Below are positions 39,593-53,149 of a stretch of DNA of 64,000 bases, in pieces; within the stretch, counting starts at the first letter, position 1; each line of letters opens with the position of its first letter. The notes under the pieces were generated by a model. The model had not been told where the DNA came from. It did not search any database and was given only the letters and a program-made list of their open reading frames with translations. This stretch comes from Pseudomonas asiatica (lineage in GTDB: Bacteria; Pseudomonadota; Gammaproteobacteria; Pseudomonadales; Pseudomonadaceae). Location: contig NZ_CP157874.1 of the NCBI RefSeq assembly GCF_040214835.1, positions 2,050,001-2,114,000 of the forward strand, in the 5' to 3' direction. The translations under genes and the position numbers were made by a program.

Positions 39593-40838
39593 GTGCCCAT
39601 CCCCCGCAAGACCGCCTTGCTCTGCCTGTTGCTGGCTGTTGCCGCCAGCGCCCAGGCCAGCCAGAGCCTGAGCCTGCCCCAGGCGCTTGACGCCGCCTTT
39701 GCCCAGAACCCGGAGCTGGCTGCGGCCGGCCGGGAAATCGGCATTGCCGATGGCGAGCGGCGCCAGGCCGGGCTGATCCCCAACCCGGAGCTGTCCTGGG
39801 AGGTCGAGGACACCCGCCGTGACACCAGCACCACCACTGTCACCCTCAGCCAACCGCTGGAGCTGGGCGGCAAGCGCGGTGCACGCATCGCCGTGGCCGG
39901 TGCCGGTCAGGCCATTGCCCAGCTGGACCTGGAGCGCCAGCGCAACGGCTTGCGCGCCGATGTGGTGCAGGCGTTCCACGCGGCCCTGCGCGCCCAGACC
40001 GCGCTGGAGCTGGCGCAGCAATCGCAGGCGTTGACCGAGCGTGGGCTGCGAGTGGTGCAGGGGCGGGTGACCGCTGGCCAGTCATCGCCCGTGGAGGCCA
40101 CCCGGGCCCAGGTGCAGTTGGCCCAGGCCCAGGCCGAAGTGCGCCGTGCGCAAACCCAGCGCAGTGTGGCTTACCAGGCCCTGGCACGGTTGACCGGCAG
40201 CCCGCTGGCAAGCTTCGATCAGTTGCAGGCCGCCAACCTGTCCCCCGGTGATGCACCCAGCGCCGACGCCCTGCTCGACCAGGTCGAGCAAACGGCTGAA
40301 TGGCGCCTGGCCGCCGCCCAGGTCGAGCGCGGCGAAGCGTCCCTGGGTTCGGAAAAGGCCCTGCGCATACCCAACCTCACCGTCAGCCTTGGCAGCCAGT
40401 ACAGCCGCGAAGACCGCGAGCGGGTCAATGTGGTGGGCCTGTCGATGCCCTTGCCGCTGTTCGACCGCAACCAGGGCAACGTGCTGGCTGCGGCCCGCCG
40501 TGCCGACCAGGCGCGTGACCTGCGCAACGCCGTGGAACTGCGCCTGCGCAGTGAAACCCGCAGCGCCGTCAGCCAGTGGACCACGGCCATGCAGGAAGTG
40601 CAGGCCTATGACCGCACCATCCTGCCTTCTGCCCAGCAGGCCGTGGACACCGCCACACGCGGTTTCGAAATGGGCAAGTTCGCCTTTCTCGATGTGCTCG
40701 ACGCCCAGCGCACGCTGATCGAGGCGCGCGGGCTGTACCTCGAGGCGCTGGCCTCGGCGACCGACGCGCGGGCGCAGGTCGAGCGGATCTATGGCGACCT
40801 CGATGGCCTGCGCAACAAATTGAACAGCAGGAGCAACA

Positions 40839-40846
<8 letters not shown>
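39593..40846 (+). CDS. czcC: CzcC-type outer-membrane factor of heavy-metal efflux
   Basis: The 417-residue exported protein is a TolC-like outer-membrane channel for the CzcCBA tripartite pump. A signal peptide (AVAASAQA end, about residue 23) and the repeated helical halves with LSLPQALDAAFAQNPEL and GLIPNPELSWEVED are typical of CzcC, as is the C-terminal GKFAFLDVLDAQRTL. A GTG start at 39593 was used, with GAGG about 10 bases upstream. czcB overlaps its end by 8 bases. A CusR-like box precedes the operon. Confidence 0.9.
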
Positions 40847-45201
<4,355 letters not shown>

Positions 45202-45222
45202 GCGTTTTGGGGCTGCTTTGCA

Positions 45223-45315
45223 GCCCATCGCGACACAAGGCCGCTCCTACAGGGGACCGCATCAGCCGCAAATTGACGCGATCCCTTGTAGGAGCGGCCT
45301 TGTGTCGCGATGGGC
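45223..45315. repeat. REP-like inverted repeat, 'GCGACACAAGGCCGC' type
   Basis: Arms GCCCATCGCGACACAAGGCC..GCTCCTACA and the exact reverse complement ending GATGGGC lie at the convergent junction of czcA and the MHS transporter gene, flanked by GGGCTGC/GGGCCGC hairpins. Confidence 0.9.
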
Positions 45316-45335
45316 CGCAAAGCGGCCCCAAATTC

Positions 45336-46673
45336 TCAAACAGTACGACGAGCCCCAGTCCTTGCACCGTCGCCCCCAGCCTCATCATGCAACGAAATCC
45401 GCGAAGTCTCCGGCAACGCCAACCCACCCACCAACGCCACCAGTGCAATCACCACCAGGTAGAACGCCGGTGCCAGGCTGCTGCCGGTCTGCCCGATCAG
45501 CCAGGTCGCCACCAGCGGTGCGGTACCGCCAAACAGTGTATAGGCCACGTTGTAGGTAATTGCCGAAGCGGTATAGCGGGTGCGGGTAGGGAAGCTTTCC
45601 GACAGCAATGCCGCCGTGACCACACCACTGCACAACGCCCCCACCGCCAGCAGGATCACCCCCAGCAGCGCACCGGACATCGAGCCGGAACTGGCCAGCC
45701 AGTACGCCGGGAACACGCACAGCATCACCCACAGGCAGGTAAAGCCGATGGTCTTGCGCCGCCCGACGCGGTCCGAGAACGCCCCGGCCAGCGGGCAGCC
45801 GACCGCGGCGAACAGCAGGGCCACGGTGGTTACCAGCAGCGATTGCGCGCGGGTCAGGTTGCCGACCAGTTGCAGGTAGGTGGCGAAGTAGGTGGTGAAC
45901 ATGTAGAACGACAGCGCGGTCAGCGAGATGAAGGCCCCCAGGTTGCGGATCGCCCGGCCATGGTTGCGCAGGGTTTCCTTGAGCGGCGAATGTTCATGCT
46001 CCTTGCCCTGGGCGATGGCTTCGCGGAACGCCGGGGTTTCTTCCATGCGCCAGCGCAGGTACAGGCCGACCAGCCCCAGCGGCGCGGCGATCAAGAACGG
46101 GATGCGCCAGCCCCAGGCATTCATCGCCTCGGCCGACAGGCTGGCTTCCAGGCCATAGGCGATCACTGCCGCGCAGGCAAAGGCGGAAAAGGTCGACACC
46201 GGTACGAAGCTGCCATAGAAGGCGCGCTTGTCGTTGGGCGCATGCTCCATCAGGTAGGCGCAGGCCCCGGCATACTCGCCACCGGCGGAAAAGCCCTGCA
46301 GGCAGCGCGCCAGGGTCAGCAGCGCGGGGGCTGCCAGGCCGATGCTGGCGTAGGTCGGCAGCAGGCCGATGAGGGTCGTGGAGCCGGCCATCAGCAGGAT
46401 GGTCAGCGAAAGGATGCGCTTGCGCCCCAGGCGGTCACCCAGCGCGCCGAACACGATGCCGCCCAGCGGGCGCAGGGCGAACGCCACGGCGAATACCGCA
46501 AAGGTCTTGAGCAAGGCCACGCTGGCGTCTTCGCTGGCGAAGAACTGGCTGGCGATCAGGGTAGCGAGAAAGCCGTAGACGGCGAAGTCGAACCATTCGA
46601 CGAAATTGCCGATGGCCGAGGCGGCGATCACCCGGCGCAGGGTGGCGGGGGATACCTCGTGAGGTGCGGGCAT
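45336..46673 (-). CDS. MHS-family (ProP-like) MFS transporter
   Basis: The 445-residue transporter has twelve helices and the metabolite:H+ symporter family signatures: SAIGNFVEWFDFAVYGFLA at the first helix, RPLGGIVFGALGDRLGRK in loop 2-3 and RCLQGFSAGGEYAGA in helix 5. Members take up organic acids, osmolytes or aromatic acids with protons. The start at 46673 has GGAGAG 7-8 bases upstream; an ATG seven codons earlier has no such site. No catabolic neighbour points to a substrate. The 330-base gap upstream (46674-47003) holds only a REP pair and presumed promoter. Confidence 0.86.
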   Translation of the reverse strand: MPAPHEVSPATLRRVIAASAIGNFVEWFDFAVYGFLATLIASQFFASEDASVALLKTFAVFAVAFALRPLGGIVFGALGDRLGRKRILSLTILLMAGSTTLIGLLPTYASIGLAAPALLTLARCLQGFSAGGEYAGACAYLMEHAPNDKRAFYGSFVPVSTFSAFACAAVIAYGLEASLSAEAMNAWGWRIPFLIAAPLGLVGLYLRWRMEETPAFREAIAQGKEHEHSPLKETLRNHGRAIRNLGAFISLTALSFYMFTTYFATYLQLVGNLTRAQSLLVTTVALLFAAVGCPLAGAFSDRVGRRKTIGFTCLWVMLCVFPAYWLASSGSMSGALLGVILLAVGALCSGVVTAALLSESFPTRTRYTASAITYNVAYTLFGGTAPLVATWLIGQTGSSLAPAFYLVVIALVALVGGLALPETSRISLHDEAGGDGARTGARRTV

Positions 46674-46840
46674 GCGAGTGCTCTCCGGTTCCATTGGCAG
46701 GCATGATGAAAGTGGCGCGGTCGGGCCGCGCCATCATTGTTGTGCTTGCCAGTAGATAGCCGGGCGCTGGAACGCGCTTTGTCGAGGGCGACCTCGGGAT
46801 ACCTGAATCAACCGCGAGCTGTTCGCTTGACGCGGTCCAC

Positions 46841-46957
46841 TGTAGGAGCGGCCTTGTGTCGCGAAAGGGCTGCGCAGCAGCCCCTCGATTGCAGCTTCGC
46901 CACTGACATCGCCGGGGCCGCTCTGCGACCCTTTCGCGACGCAAGGCCGCTCCCACA
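46841..46957. repeat. REP-like inverted repeat, 'TGTAGGAGCGGCC' type, outward form
   Basis: Arms TGTAGGAGCGGCCTTGTGTC..GCGAAAGGGC and the near reverse complement ending CCGCTCCCACA enclose GGGCTGCGCAGCAGCCCC and related hairpins, within the 330-base gap between the MHS transporter and TonB receptor genes. Confidence 0.9.
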
Positions 46958-47003
46958 AGAGCCAATGCAGGCCCGGGATGTTCATGCAAGACAGGCCATG
47001 GGT

Positions 47004-49154
47004 TCAGAAGCGCATATCCAGCGCCAGCTCGAAGGTGCGCGGCGGCCCCATGTAGTACTGGCTGTTGTAGGCCTGCTTGGCATACACCTCGTCGGTCAGG
47101 TTGCGTACTCGCCCGGTGAGCGTGGTGTGTTCATCCAGCCGGTAGCGGGCGAACGCGCCGAACAGGGTGTACGCCGGGGCCTTGAGGCTGTTGGCGTTGT
47201 CGGCATACACCGAGCCCACGTAGCGCCCGTCTGCCCCCACCGACCACGCCGGGGTCAGGCTGTAGGTCAGCCACAGGTTGGCGACGTTGGCCGGTACGTT
47301 CACCGGTGCGTTGCCCTTGCGCGATACCGACACGCCGTTGACCGCCTCGTTGAACGCGTCGTACTGCGCATCGACATAGGCATAGTTGGCTTCGGCCAGC
47401 AGCTTCGGCGTCACCTGCAGGCGCCCGGACAACTCGACACCGCGTGAGGTCTGCTGCCCGGCCTGGACCGTGAGGTTGGCGTCGTTGGAGTCGCGCACGG
47501 CAAAGTCCTTGCGCACGATCTGGTACAGCGCCAGCGTGGCTGCGCCGCGCCCGTCGAGAAAGTCGAACTTGCTGCCCACCTCCCACTGCTCGCCCTTGGA
47601 CAGGTCGAACAGCCCGACGTTGGAATAGGTCGCTGCCGCCAGCGAGCCGGCCGGCAAGTCGGCAGAGGTACTGTACTGCGCATAGACGCTGGCGGAGGGG
47701 GTCAGCGCGTAGGTCAGGCCGATACGCCCGGAAAGCGGTTCCCAGCGCCGTTCGAAGAACGCCGGCGAGGTTGGCGTTACCGCGCCGTAGTTGGTCACCT
47801 GCATGTCAAGGTAGTCGTAGCGCAGGGCGGTCAGCAGGGCCAGGCGTTCGGTGAGTTGCAGGCGGTTTTCGGCAAACACCGCGCGGTTGGTCACCTCGTG
47901 GCGGCGTTGCTTGGTCAGGCCGGCATTCACCCCGGGGATGTCGTCGAAGCTGCCGGGGTCGAAGTGCTCGGCATCGACCACATCGCTCCAGCTGCTCGAC
48001 GTGGGGTAGAGGGTCTGGCGCATGCGCGAGTACTCCAGCCCCAGCGACCACTGGCTGGCCAGGCCGAACAGCTGGTTGTCGTGGCGCAGCTCGATGCGGT
48101 CGCCCAGCAGGTTCTGGTCGTGGCGCTGCAGGTAAGGGCTGCTGCGCCGTACCTTGCCATCGCTGGTGTAGCTGTAGCGTTCGAGGTTGCGGTAATCGCG
48201 CTGGGCGTTGTAGTGGTACAGCGTGTTCTGCACGCTGGTGCTGTCGCTGAGCTGGTAGTCGAGGATCGAGCGTAGCCAGCGTACCCGCTGTTCATAGCGC
48301 CCGTCGCCGACGTTGTAGTTTTCGAAGCGGCGGCTGTTGTCGATCTTCATCGTGCTGCGCCCGGGCAGGATCGGCGAGCCCCAGTAAGGGCTGTCTTCGC
48401 GGTCTTCCTGGTACTCCAGGGCCAGGGTGTGGGTGAGGTTGGGCGTGAGGTCGCTCAGCAACGAGAAGGCCAGGCTGTCGGTGTGCCGTTCGTTGCGGTC
48501 GATGTAGCCGTTGCCCTGCCCGCGGCTGAAGTCCAGGCGCACGAAATGGCGGGCATCGGCGGGGTTGCTGGCCAGTGCCTGGTTGATGCCGAACGCCACT
48601 TCGCTGTCGTCGAAGCTGCCATGGCGGATACGGCCGTCGATGGTCTGCTGATCGCGGCTGGCCAGCTTGGTGATGTAGTTGATCGAGCCGCCCACCGCGC
48701 CTGCACCATGCAGGAACGACGATGGCCCGCCGATCAGTTCGACGCGGTCGAGCACCCAGGCATCCACTGGCCGGGTGGCGCTGCTGTAGCCCAGGTTGAT
48801 GCCGTTGTACAACTGGGTAACCTGGTTCTGGGTGAAGCCGCGGTAGGCGACGAAGCCGCCAAAGCCGGGGTTGGCCGAGGCATTGACGCCGGTCATGGCG
48901 TTGATCACGTCCTGGCTGTCCTTGGCGCCGCGCTCCTCGATCAGGCGGCGGTCCGAGACACTGACCGAGGCCGGCGTTTCCCGCGCGGTGAGGCCCAGGC
49001 GCGAACCGGTGCGGATCGGCTCGTCCAGTTGCACGCCGCTGGCGGCGTCGCGTTCACCGTCGATGGTGGTGGCGCTCAGTTCCACCGGGGCAGCATCCGC
49101 CCAGGCAAGGTTGCAGGTGCCCATGAGGAGCACCAGGGAGGTTTTGCGAAGCAT
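47004..49154 (-). CDS. TonB-dependent outer-membrane receptor (siderophore-receptor type), DUF2946-linked
   Basis: The 716-residue protein starts with a signal peptide (ending AWADA, about residue 21), then a plug domain (ETPASVSVSDRRLIEERGAKD; LDRVELIGGPSSFLHGAGAVGGSINYI) and a 22-strand barrel ending in the aromatic ELALDMRF. It imports metal chelates using TonB energy. The upstream gene encodes a DUF2946 protein, a family often found beside copper-related receptors. A related receptor under a cobalamin riboswitch lies at 59020. No riboswitch is seen here, so a metal or metallophore other than B12 is more likely. The start at 49154 gives a normal signal peptide. Confidence 0.88.
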   Translation of the reverse strand: MLRKTSLVLLMGTCNLAWADAAPVELSATTIDGERDAASGVQLDEPIRTGSRLGLTARETPASVSVSDRRLIEERGAKDSQDVINAMTGVNASANPGFGGFVAYRGFTQNQVTQLYNGINLGYSSATRPVDAWVLDRVELIGGPSSFLHGAGAVGGSINYITKLASRDQQTIDGRIRHGSFDDSEVAFGINQALASNPADARHFVRLDFSRGQGNGYIDRNERHTDSLAFSLLSDLTPNLTHTLALEYQEDREDSPYWGSPILPGRSTMKIDNSRRFENYNVGDGRYEQRVRWLRSILDYQLSDSTSVQNTLYHYNAQRDYRNLERYSYTSDGKVRRSSPYLQRHDQNLLGDRIELRHDNQLFGLASQWSLGLEYSRMRQTLYPTSSSWSDVVDAEHFDPGSFDDIPGVNAGLTKQRRHEVTNRAVFAENRLQLTERLALLTALRYDYLDMQVTNYGAVTPTSPAFFERRWEPLSGRIGLTYALTPSASVYAQYSTSADLPAGSLAAATYSNVGLFDLSKGEQWEVGSKFDFLDGRGAATLALYQIVRKDFAVRDSNDANLTVQAGQQTSRGVELSGRLQVTPKLLAEANYAYVDAQYDAFNEAVNGVSVSRKGNAPVNVPANVANLWLTYSLTPAWSVGADGRYVGSVYADNANSLKAPAYTLFGAFARYRLDEHTTLTGRVRNLTDEVYAKQAYNSQYYMGPPRTFELALDMRF

Positions 49155-49224
49155 GTTGGTGTGTCTTCCACGCAAAGGTCATGGCTGACCGCGAGCGCGC
49201 GCAGTCAGGCGCGCCCGGTTGAGG

Positions 49225-49635
49225 TCAGGCGAAATGAAGTACGGCTGCGGGGAAAGCGACGGGGGAGGCGCGGGGGTTGAGGGCGGGGCGTTGATAGCGC
49301 GGCGGCGGTTGCGCCCAGCTGCGCACCACGATGGGCGAGGTGGCCACGGCTTGCGCCGGGGTGAACGACCAGCCGCTGCTGCTGAGCGGCACGGCCAGGC
49401 CGAACGAGGAGCACACCGGGCAGTCGAGCTGGGCCATGTGCTGGTCGCCGCCAGCGCCATCCAGGTCGATGGCAACGCCGTGTTCGCTGTTGATCGAGCA
49501 GAAACCGCCTTCCAGGCCGGCCAGGCGCAGGCCACCCATCTGGCCATGGTGCAGGCCGCACAGAACCAGGCTGAACAGGACACTGGCGTAGAGCGTCCAG
49601 GCGGTCAGCGTGCGGGTATGCCGGGTGGTTTTCAT
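49225..49635 (-). CDS. DUF2946 family protein
   Basis: The 136-residue protein begins with one hydrophobic segment (LTAWTLYASVLFSLVLCGL), then a His/Met-bearing stretch (HHGQMGG) and a CxxC pair (DCPVCSSFGLA, about residue 75). These features match DUF2946, a family linked to copper homeostasis genes. It is the first of two co-directional genes with the TonB-dependent receptor 70 bases downstream. The potential Cys/His/Met ligands suggest metal handling at the membrane, but no activity is known. Confidence 0.75.
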   Translation of the reverse strand: MKTTRHTRTLTAWTLYASVLFSLVLCGLHHGQMGGLRLAGLEGGFCSINSEHGVAIDLDGAGGDQHMAQLDCPVCSSFGLAVPLSSSGWSFTPAQAVATSPIVVRSWAQPPPRYQRPALNPRASPVAFPAAVLHFA

Positions 49636-49717
49636 GGCGGCGAATCTACCATCCGGATGAACGGTCGGGTAGTGCTTCGGGCTTGATATTTTGGGGCTGC
49701 AATTTGACGAGATCCCT

Positions 49718-49761
49718 TGTAGGAGCGGCCTTGCGTCGCGAAAGGGGCGCAAAGCGCCCCC
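49718..49761. repeat. Half REP, single arm
   Basis: TGTAGGAGCGGCCTTGCGTC..GCGAAAGG and a GGGGCGCAAAGCGCCCC hairpin occur without an opposing partner, at the 3' end of the ParA gene. Confidence 0.85.
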
Positions 49762-49770
49762 AGGGTTCTG

Positions 49771-50547
49771 TCAGGCCGCACGCTCCAGTACATCCAGCAA
49801 ATCAACAAACTCCAGCGCCAGTTTATGCCGCGGCGCCAGGTGCACCAGCGGCACCGAGGCCTGGTGCGATTCACGCATCTTGATCGAACTGCTCAGGTAC
49901 ACCGGCAGCACCGGCATGCCTTCACCGCGCAATTGCTCGATCAGGGTCTGGTGCAGCGCGGTGCGCCCGGCGAACTGGTTGACCACCACACCTTCCACCT
50001 GCAACGCCGGGTTGTGGTCCTGGCGCAGTTCTTCGACCTCGGCCATGACGCAGTGCAGGGCCTGGCGCGAAAAGCTGTCGCAGTCGAACGGGATCAACAG
50101 CCGCTCGGCCGCCACCAGCGCGCTGAAGGTATAGAAGTTGAGCGCCGGCGGGGTGTCGATGTAGATCCGCTCGTAGTCCTCGCCCAGTTCCACCAGCAGC
50201 TTGCGCAGCTTGTTGATCTTGAACTTGCTCTCCAGCTTGCCTTGCAGGTCGCTGAGGTCGGGGCTGGCGGTCACCAGGTGCAGGTTGCTGTAGCGGGTTT
50301 CGGTGATCGCCACCCGGTGCTTCTTGCCGGCAGCGGTGACTGGCGACAAGGTCTGGCGGAAGAAATCGGCGATGCCGGAAGGAATGGCGTCATTGACCAG
50401 GCCGGTCAGGTAGTAGGTGGCATTGGCCTGCGGGTCGAGGTCGACCAGCAAGGTCCGGTAGCCTTCGGCGGCACTGGCGGCGGCAAGGTTGCAGGCGATG
50501 CTGGACTTTCCGACGCCACCTTTCTGATTGAAAACCACACGACGCAT
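49771..50547 (-). CDS. Orphan ParA-family ATPase
   Basis: The 258-residue P-loop ATPase has a deviant Walker A KGGVGKSS at about residue 9 with the signature lysine, Walker A' DLDPQANAT and Walker B YIDTPPAL. It is of the Soj/ParA kind that positions DNA or protein cargo on the nucleoid. No ParB gene or parS-like repeats are seen, and its neighbours (TonB receptor, diguanylate cyclase) give no cargo. Chromosomal orphan ParAs of this kind often place chemoreceptors, flagella or other complexes. The start at 50547 (MRRVVFNQKGG) is the family N-terminus. Confidence 0.85.
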   Translation of the reverse strand: MRRVVFNQKGGVGKSSIACNLAAASAAEGYRTLLVDLDPQANATYYLTGLVNDAIPSGIADFFRQTLSPVTAAGKKHRVAITETRYSNLHLVTASPDLSDLQGKLESKFKINKLRKLLVELGEDYERIYIDTPPALNFYTFSALVAAERLLIPFDCDSFSRQALHCVMAEVEELRQDHNPALQVEGVVVNQFAGRTALHQTLIEQLRGEGMPVLPVYLSSSIKMRESHQASVPLVHLAPRHKLALEFVDLLDVLERAA

Positions 50548-50692
50548 TAGACGCTCATCCATGAAATGAAAATGTCAGGTTGGGGTCAATCCTATGACTG
50601 GAACAAGACAGTTTTATGACAAGGAATGTTACAACCTGCCAAGTTCATTTCTTCATGTGGCAATAGGTTTGCCTTGAGCTGTGTAGTGTCTG

Positions 50693-50794
50693 TTCCGGCC
50701 CTTTCGCGGGTGAACCCGCTCCCACAGGTTATGCACCGCCCTTGAGGGCAGCGGGGTACCTGTGGGAGCGGGTTTACCCGCGAAGAGGCCGGAA
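50693..50794. repeat. REP-like inverted repeat, 'TTCGCGGGTGAACCCGC' type
   Basis: Arms TTCCGGCCCTTTCGCGGGTG..AACCCGCTCCCACAGG (50693-50728) and the reverse-complement arm (50759-50794) lie just after the diguanylate cyclase gene. Confidence 0.9.
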
Positions 50795-50811
50795 CAGGCA
50801 AACAAGGGCGT

Positions 50812-52383
50812 TCAGGCAACAACCACCCGATTGCGCCCCTCCTGCTTGGCCCGGTAAAGCGCCCGGTCAGCCTCGCTCAACGCATCCCCCGGTTCGCTCT
50901 CGGCCTCGCCATCCCAACGCGCCACCCCAAGCGACACGGTCACCGCCCCCACCGGCTCCACCGGCGTATCCTGCACCGTCACCCGCAGCCGCTCGGCCAC
51001 CACTGCCGCAACGTCCACGCCGGCCCCCGGCAGCAGCATCAGGAACTCCTCGCCGCCGGTGCGGCACAGCAGGTCACCCTCGCGGCAACAGCGGCGCATC
51101 AGTTCCGCCAGCCGGCGCAGTACCTGGTCACCCACCTCGTGCCCGTGGCGGTCGTTTACCCGCTTGAAATGGTCGACATCCAGAACGATGGCCGCAAATG
51201 CCCGGCCCTCGGCTTCCAGCAACGACAGGTTGAACTCCAGGCTGCGGCGGTTGCCCAGGCCGGTCAGCGGGTCGGTCTGGGCGTCGCGGTTGAGCCGGCC
51301 GATGCGTTCATGCAGCAGGTTCAGCCCAAACAGCAGCGCGCGCTTCAGCTCGGCCGCCTCGAAGTACCAGGCCGGTACCCGATGCAGGCGCTCGGCAGTG
51401 CCGGCCCGGTCCATCGAGCGGGCGCCGGCGGCCAGCTGCCACAGCGGCCGGGCGATGGTCATGGCCAGCCACCACAGCAGCACGCTGCCCACCAGCGCCA
51501 ATGGTGCGGAGGTGCCGACCACGTTGAGGATCAGGTGGCTAAGCGGCGTCACTGTCTGGGTCAGCGGCTGCTGCGCCACCACGCCCCAACCAGCGCTGGG
51601 CACGGTGGCGTATCCGGCGAGCATTTCCACGCCGAGGCTGTTGGTCAGTTGCCGGGTACCATTGCCCAGGCTCGCCAGCTGATCGATCAATTCATTGCCT
51701 TCAACCACCGTCCCCACGCGCTGGCTGTCGGGGTGATACAGCAGACGGCGGTTGCGGTCGACCACGTACAGGTAGGAACCATCCTTGTAGAAATGCTCCC
51801 CCAGCAGGCTGTTGAGGATGTTGCGTTCACGCAGGTACAGGCTGCCGCCGACATACCCCAGGTAGCGGCCATTGCTGTCGAAAATGGGTTGCGACAGCGC
51901 CACCACCAGGTTGTTGGCCGCCGATATGTAGGGCGTCGACACCAATGGGCGGCGCGCCTGCAGCGCCTCCTGGACACCGGGCGAATGCATGTGGCTGCCG
52001 ACCAGGTGCCGCAAGGGGGCGGGGGAAATCGCCAGCAGCACCCCGTTGGCATCGATCACGAAGGTGGAATTGAAGGCCATGCTCTGGCTCAGGACACGCT
52101 CGGTCTCCGACTGCAGGGCGACGGCGTCACCCAGCTGGCGGCCTTGCACGCCAGCACTGAACGACAGCTGCTGCAAGGCGTTGTCGATAAAGGTCTCGGT
52201 GATGCTTGCCAGCTTCATCGCATACACCCGGTTGGCTTCCAGGGCATGGTCGATCAGCAGTTGGCGTTGCACCCGGTAGCTGGCGAAGTAGCTGGCGCAC
52301 AGCATGACCACGGCGGTAAGGGCGCAAAGCACCAGAATGAGTGTGCGTAGATCCGGGCGCAGTCCGTGCTTGGCGTGTGGCAA
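50812..52383 (-). CDS. Membrane diguanylate cyclase with dCache sensor
   Basis: The 523-residue protein makes cyclic di-GMP. An N-terminal helix (about 15-35), a large periplasmic dCache-type sensor (about 40-280; e.g. GVLLAISPAPLRHLVG and GYVGGSLYLRERNIL), a second helix (about 288-310), a HAMP-like linker and a C-terminal GGDEF domain are visible. The active site is GGEEF, and the RxxD inhibitory site (REGD) lies exactly five residues before it, so both catalysis and product feedback look intact. No EAL domain is present. The start MPHAKHGLRPDL at 52383 precedes helix one. Confidence 0.92.
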   Translation of the reverse strand: MPHAKHGLRPDLRTLILVLCALTAVVMLCASYFASYRVQRQLLIDHALEANRVYAMKLASITETFIDNALQQLSFSAGVQGRQLGDAVALQSETERVLSQSMAFNSTFVIDANGVLLAISPAPLRHLVGSHMHSPGVQEALQARRPLVSTPYISAANNLVVALSQPIFDSNGRYLGYVGGSLYLRERNILNSLLGEHFYKDGSYLYVVDRNRRLLYHPDSQRVGTVVEGNELIDQLASLGNGTRQLTNSLGVEMLAGYATVPSAGWGVVAQQPLTQTVTPLSHLILNVVGTSAPLALVGSVLLWWLAMTIARPLWQLAAGARSMDRAGTAERLHRVPAWYFEAAELKRALLFGLNLLHERIGRLNRDAQTDPLTGLGNRRSLEFNLSLLEAEGRAFAAIVLDVDHFKRVNDRHGHEVGDQVLRRLAELMRRCCREGDLLCRTGGEEFLMLLPGAGVDVAAVVAERLRVTVQDTPVEPVGAVTVSLGVARWDGEAESEPGDALSEADRALYRAKQEGRNRVVVA

Positions 52384-52461
52384 TCCTGACCTCGGGTGAT
52401 CGAAAAACAGCTACGAAATGGGAACAACCTTACGCCTTATGAGCGCAGTGGGGAACCGCGT

Positions 52462-52941
52462 TCAGGAGCCTGCCTTTTCCAGCGCGTCCAGTTCGTCTTC
52501 CACCTGTTGCATGCGCTGCTCGGCCAGGGCCTGCACTTTCGCGTCGCGGGCCGATTCGCGCATCAGGGCGGTGAGCTTCTCGCTCAGGCGCTTGCCGGCC
52601 TCGGTGTCTTCCAGGGCGCGGGCCTTGGCCGGGTCCTGAGTGGCCTCGACGATGGTGGCGAATTCGGCATCGCTGAAGTTCTTTTCGCTGTACAGGCGGA
52701 ACAGGTCCTGGCGCTGGTCCTCGACGGTCAGGTGCTTGCGCAGCACGCCCTGGATGGTCGCCTGCGGCAGCTGCGGGTGCGTGCGGCCGAGCAGCGCGGC
52801 CATGCGCTCGATGTTGTGCGTGTAGGCATCCTGCAGCGGCAACTGGGCCAGGATCTGTTCTTCACGGGAGGGTTTCTGGTCGCAGGCGGTGAGGGCTGCA
52901 GTCAGCAGCAGGGGCAGCAGCAACTTCTGGAGGCGAGGCAT
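52462..52941 (-). CDS. Hypothetical lipoprotein
   Basis: The 159-residue protein has a lipoprotein signal with lipobox LTAC (Cys20) in MPRLQKLLLPLLLTAALTAC. The mature part is charged and almost entirely alpha-helical, with heptad-like character in the last 60 residues (ALAEQRMQQVEDELDALEKAG). No family is recognised. Its Asp at +2 after Cys (CDQK) would favour inner-membrane retention under enterobacterial rules. It is monocistronic, about 80 bases upstream of the diguanylate cyclase gene on the same strand in reading order reversed. Confidence 0.65.
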   Translation of the reverse strand: MPRLQKLLLPLLLTAALTACDQKPSREEQILAQLPLQDAYTHNIERMAALLGRTHPQLPQATIQGVLRKHLTVEDQRQDLFRLYSEKNFSDAEFATIVEATQDPAKARALEDTEAGKRLSEKLTALMRESARDAKVQALAEQRMQQVEDELDALEKAGS

Positions 52942-53022
52942 GGCGTGGCCTGGTTGGGCAGTGAGTGTTGCCGATTATACGGCAGTTGTGGTTGCCTGAT
53001 GGATTTTGGGGGCCGCTGAGCG

Positions 53023-53116
53023 GCCCATCGCGACACAAGGCCGCTCCTACAGGGAGCGCGCCTGGCCGGATCTTTGCGCGAATCCCCTGTAGGAGCGGCC
53101 TTGTGTCGCGATGGGC
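53023..53116. repeat. REP-like inverted repeat, 'GCGACACAAGGCCGC' type
   Basis: Arms GCCCATCGCGACACAAGGCC..GCTCCTACAGG and the exact reverse complement lie between the OprD-like porin gene end and the lipoprotein gene; it probably marks the end of the cobalamin-uptake transcript. Confidence 0.9.
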
Positions 53117-53149
53117 TGCAAAGCAGCCCCATTCAGGCAACGCGGAGCA

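Noticed and set aside
38051..40021. Leftward open frame of 656 codons containing aroE
   Set aside because: Only the last 282 codons resemble a protein family; the upstream part overlaps aroQ and czcC in other frames. The aroE start at 38899, overlapping the aroQ stop, is used.
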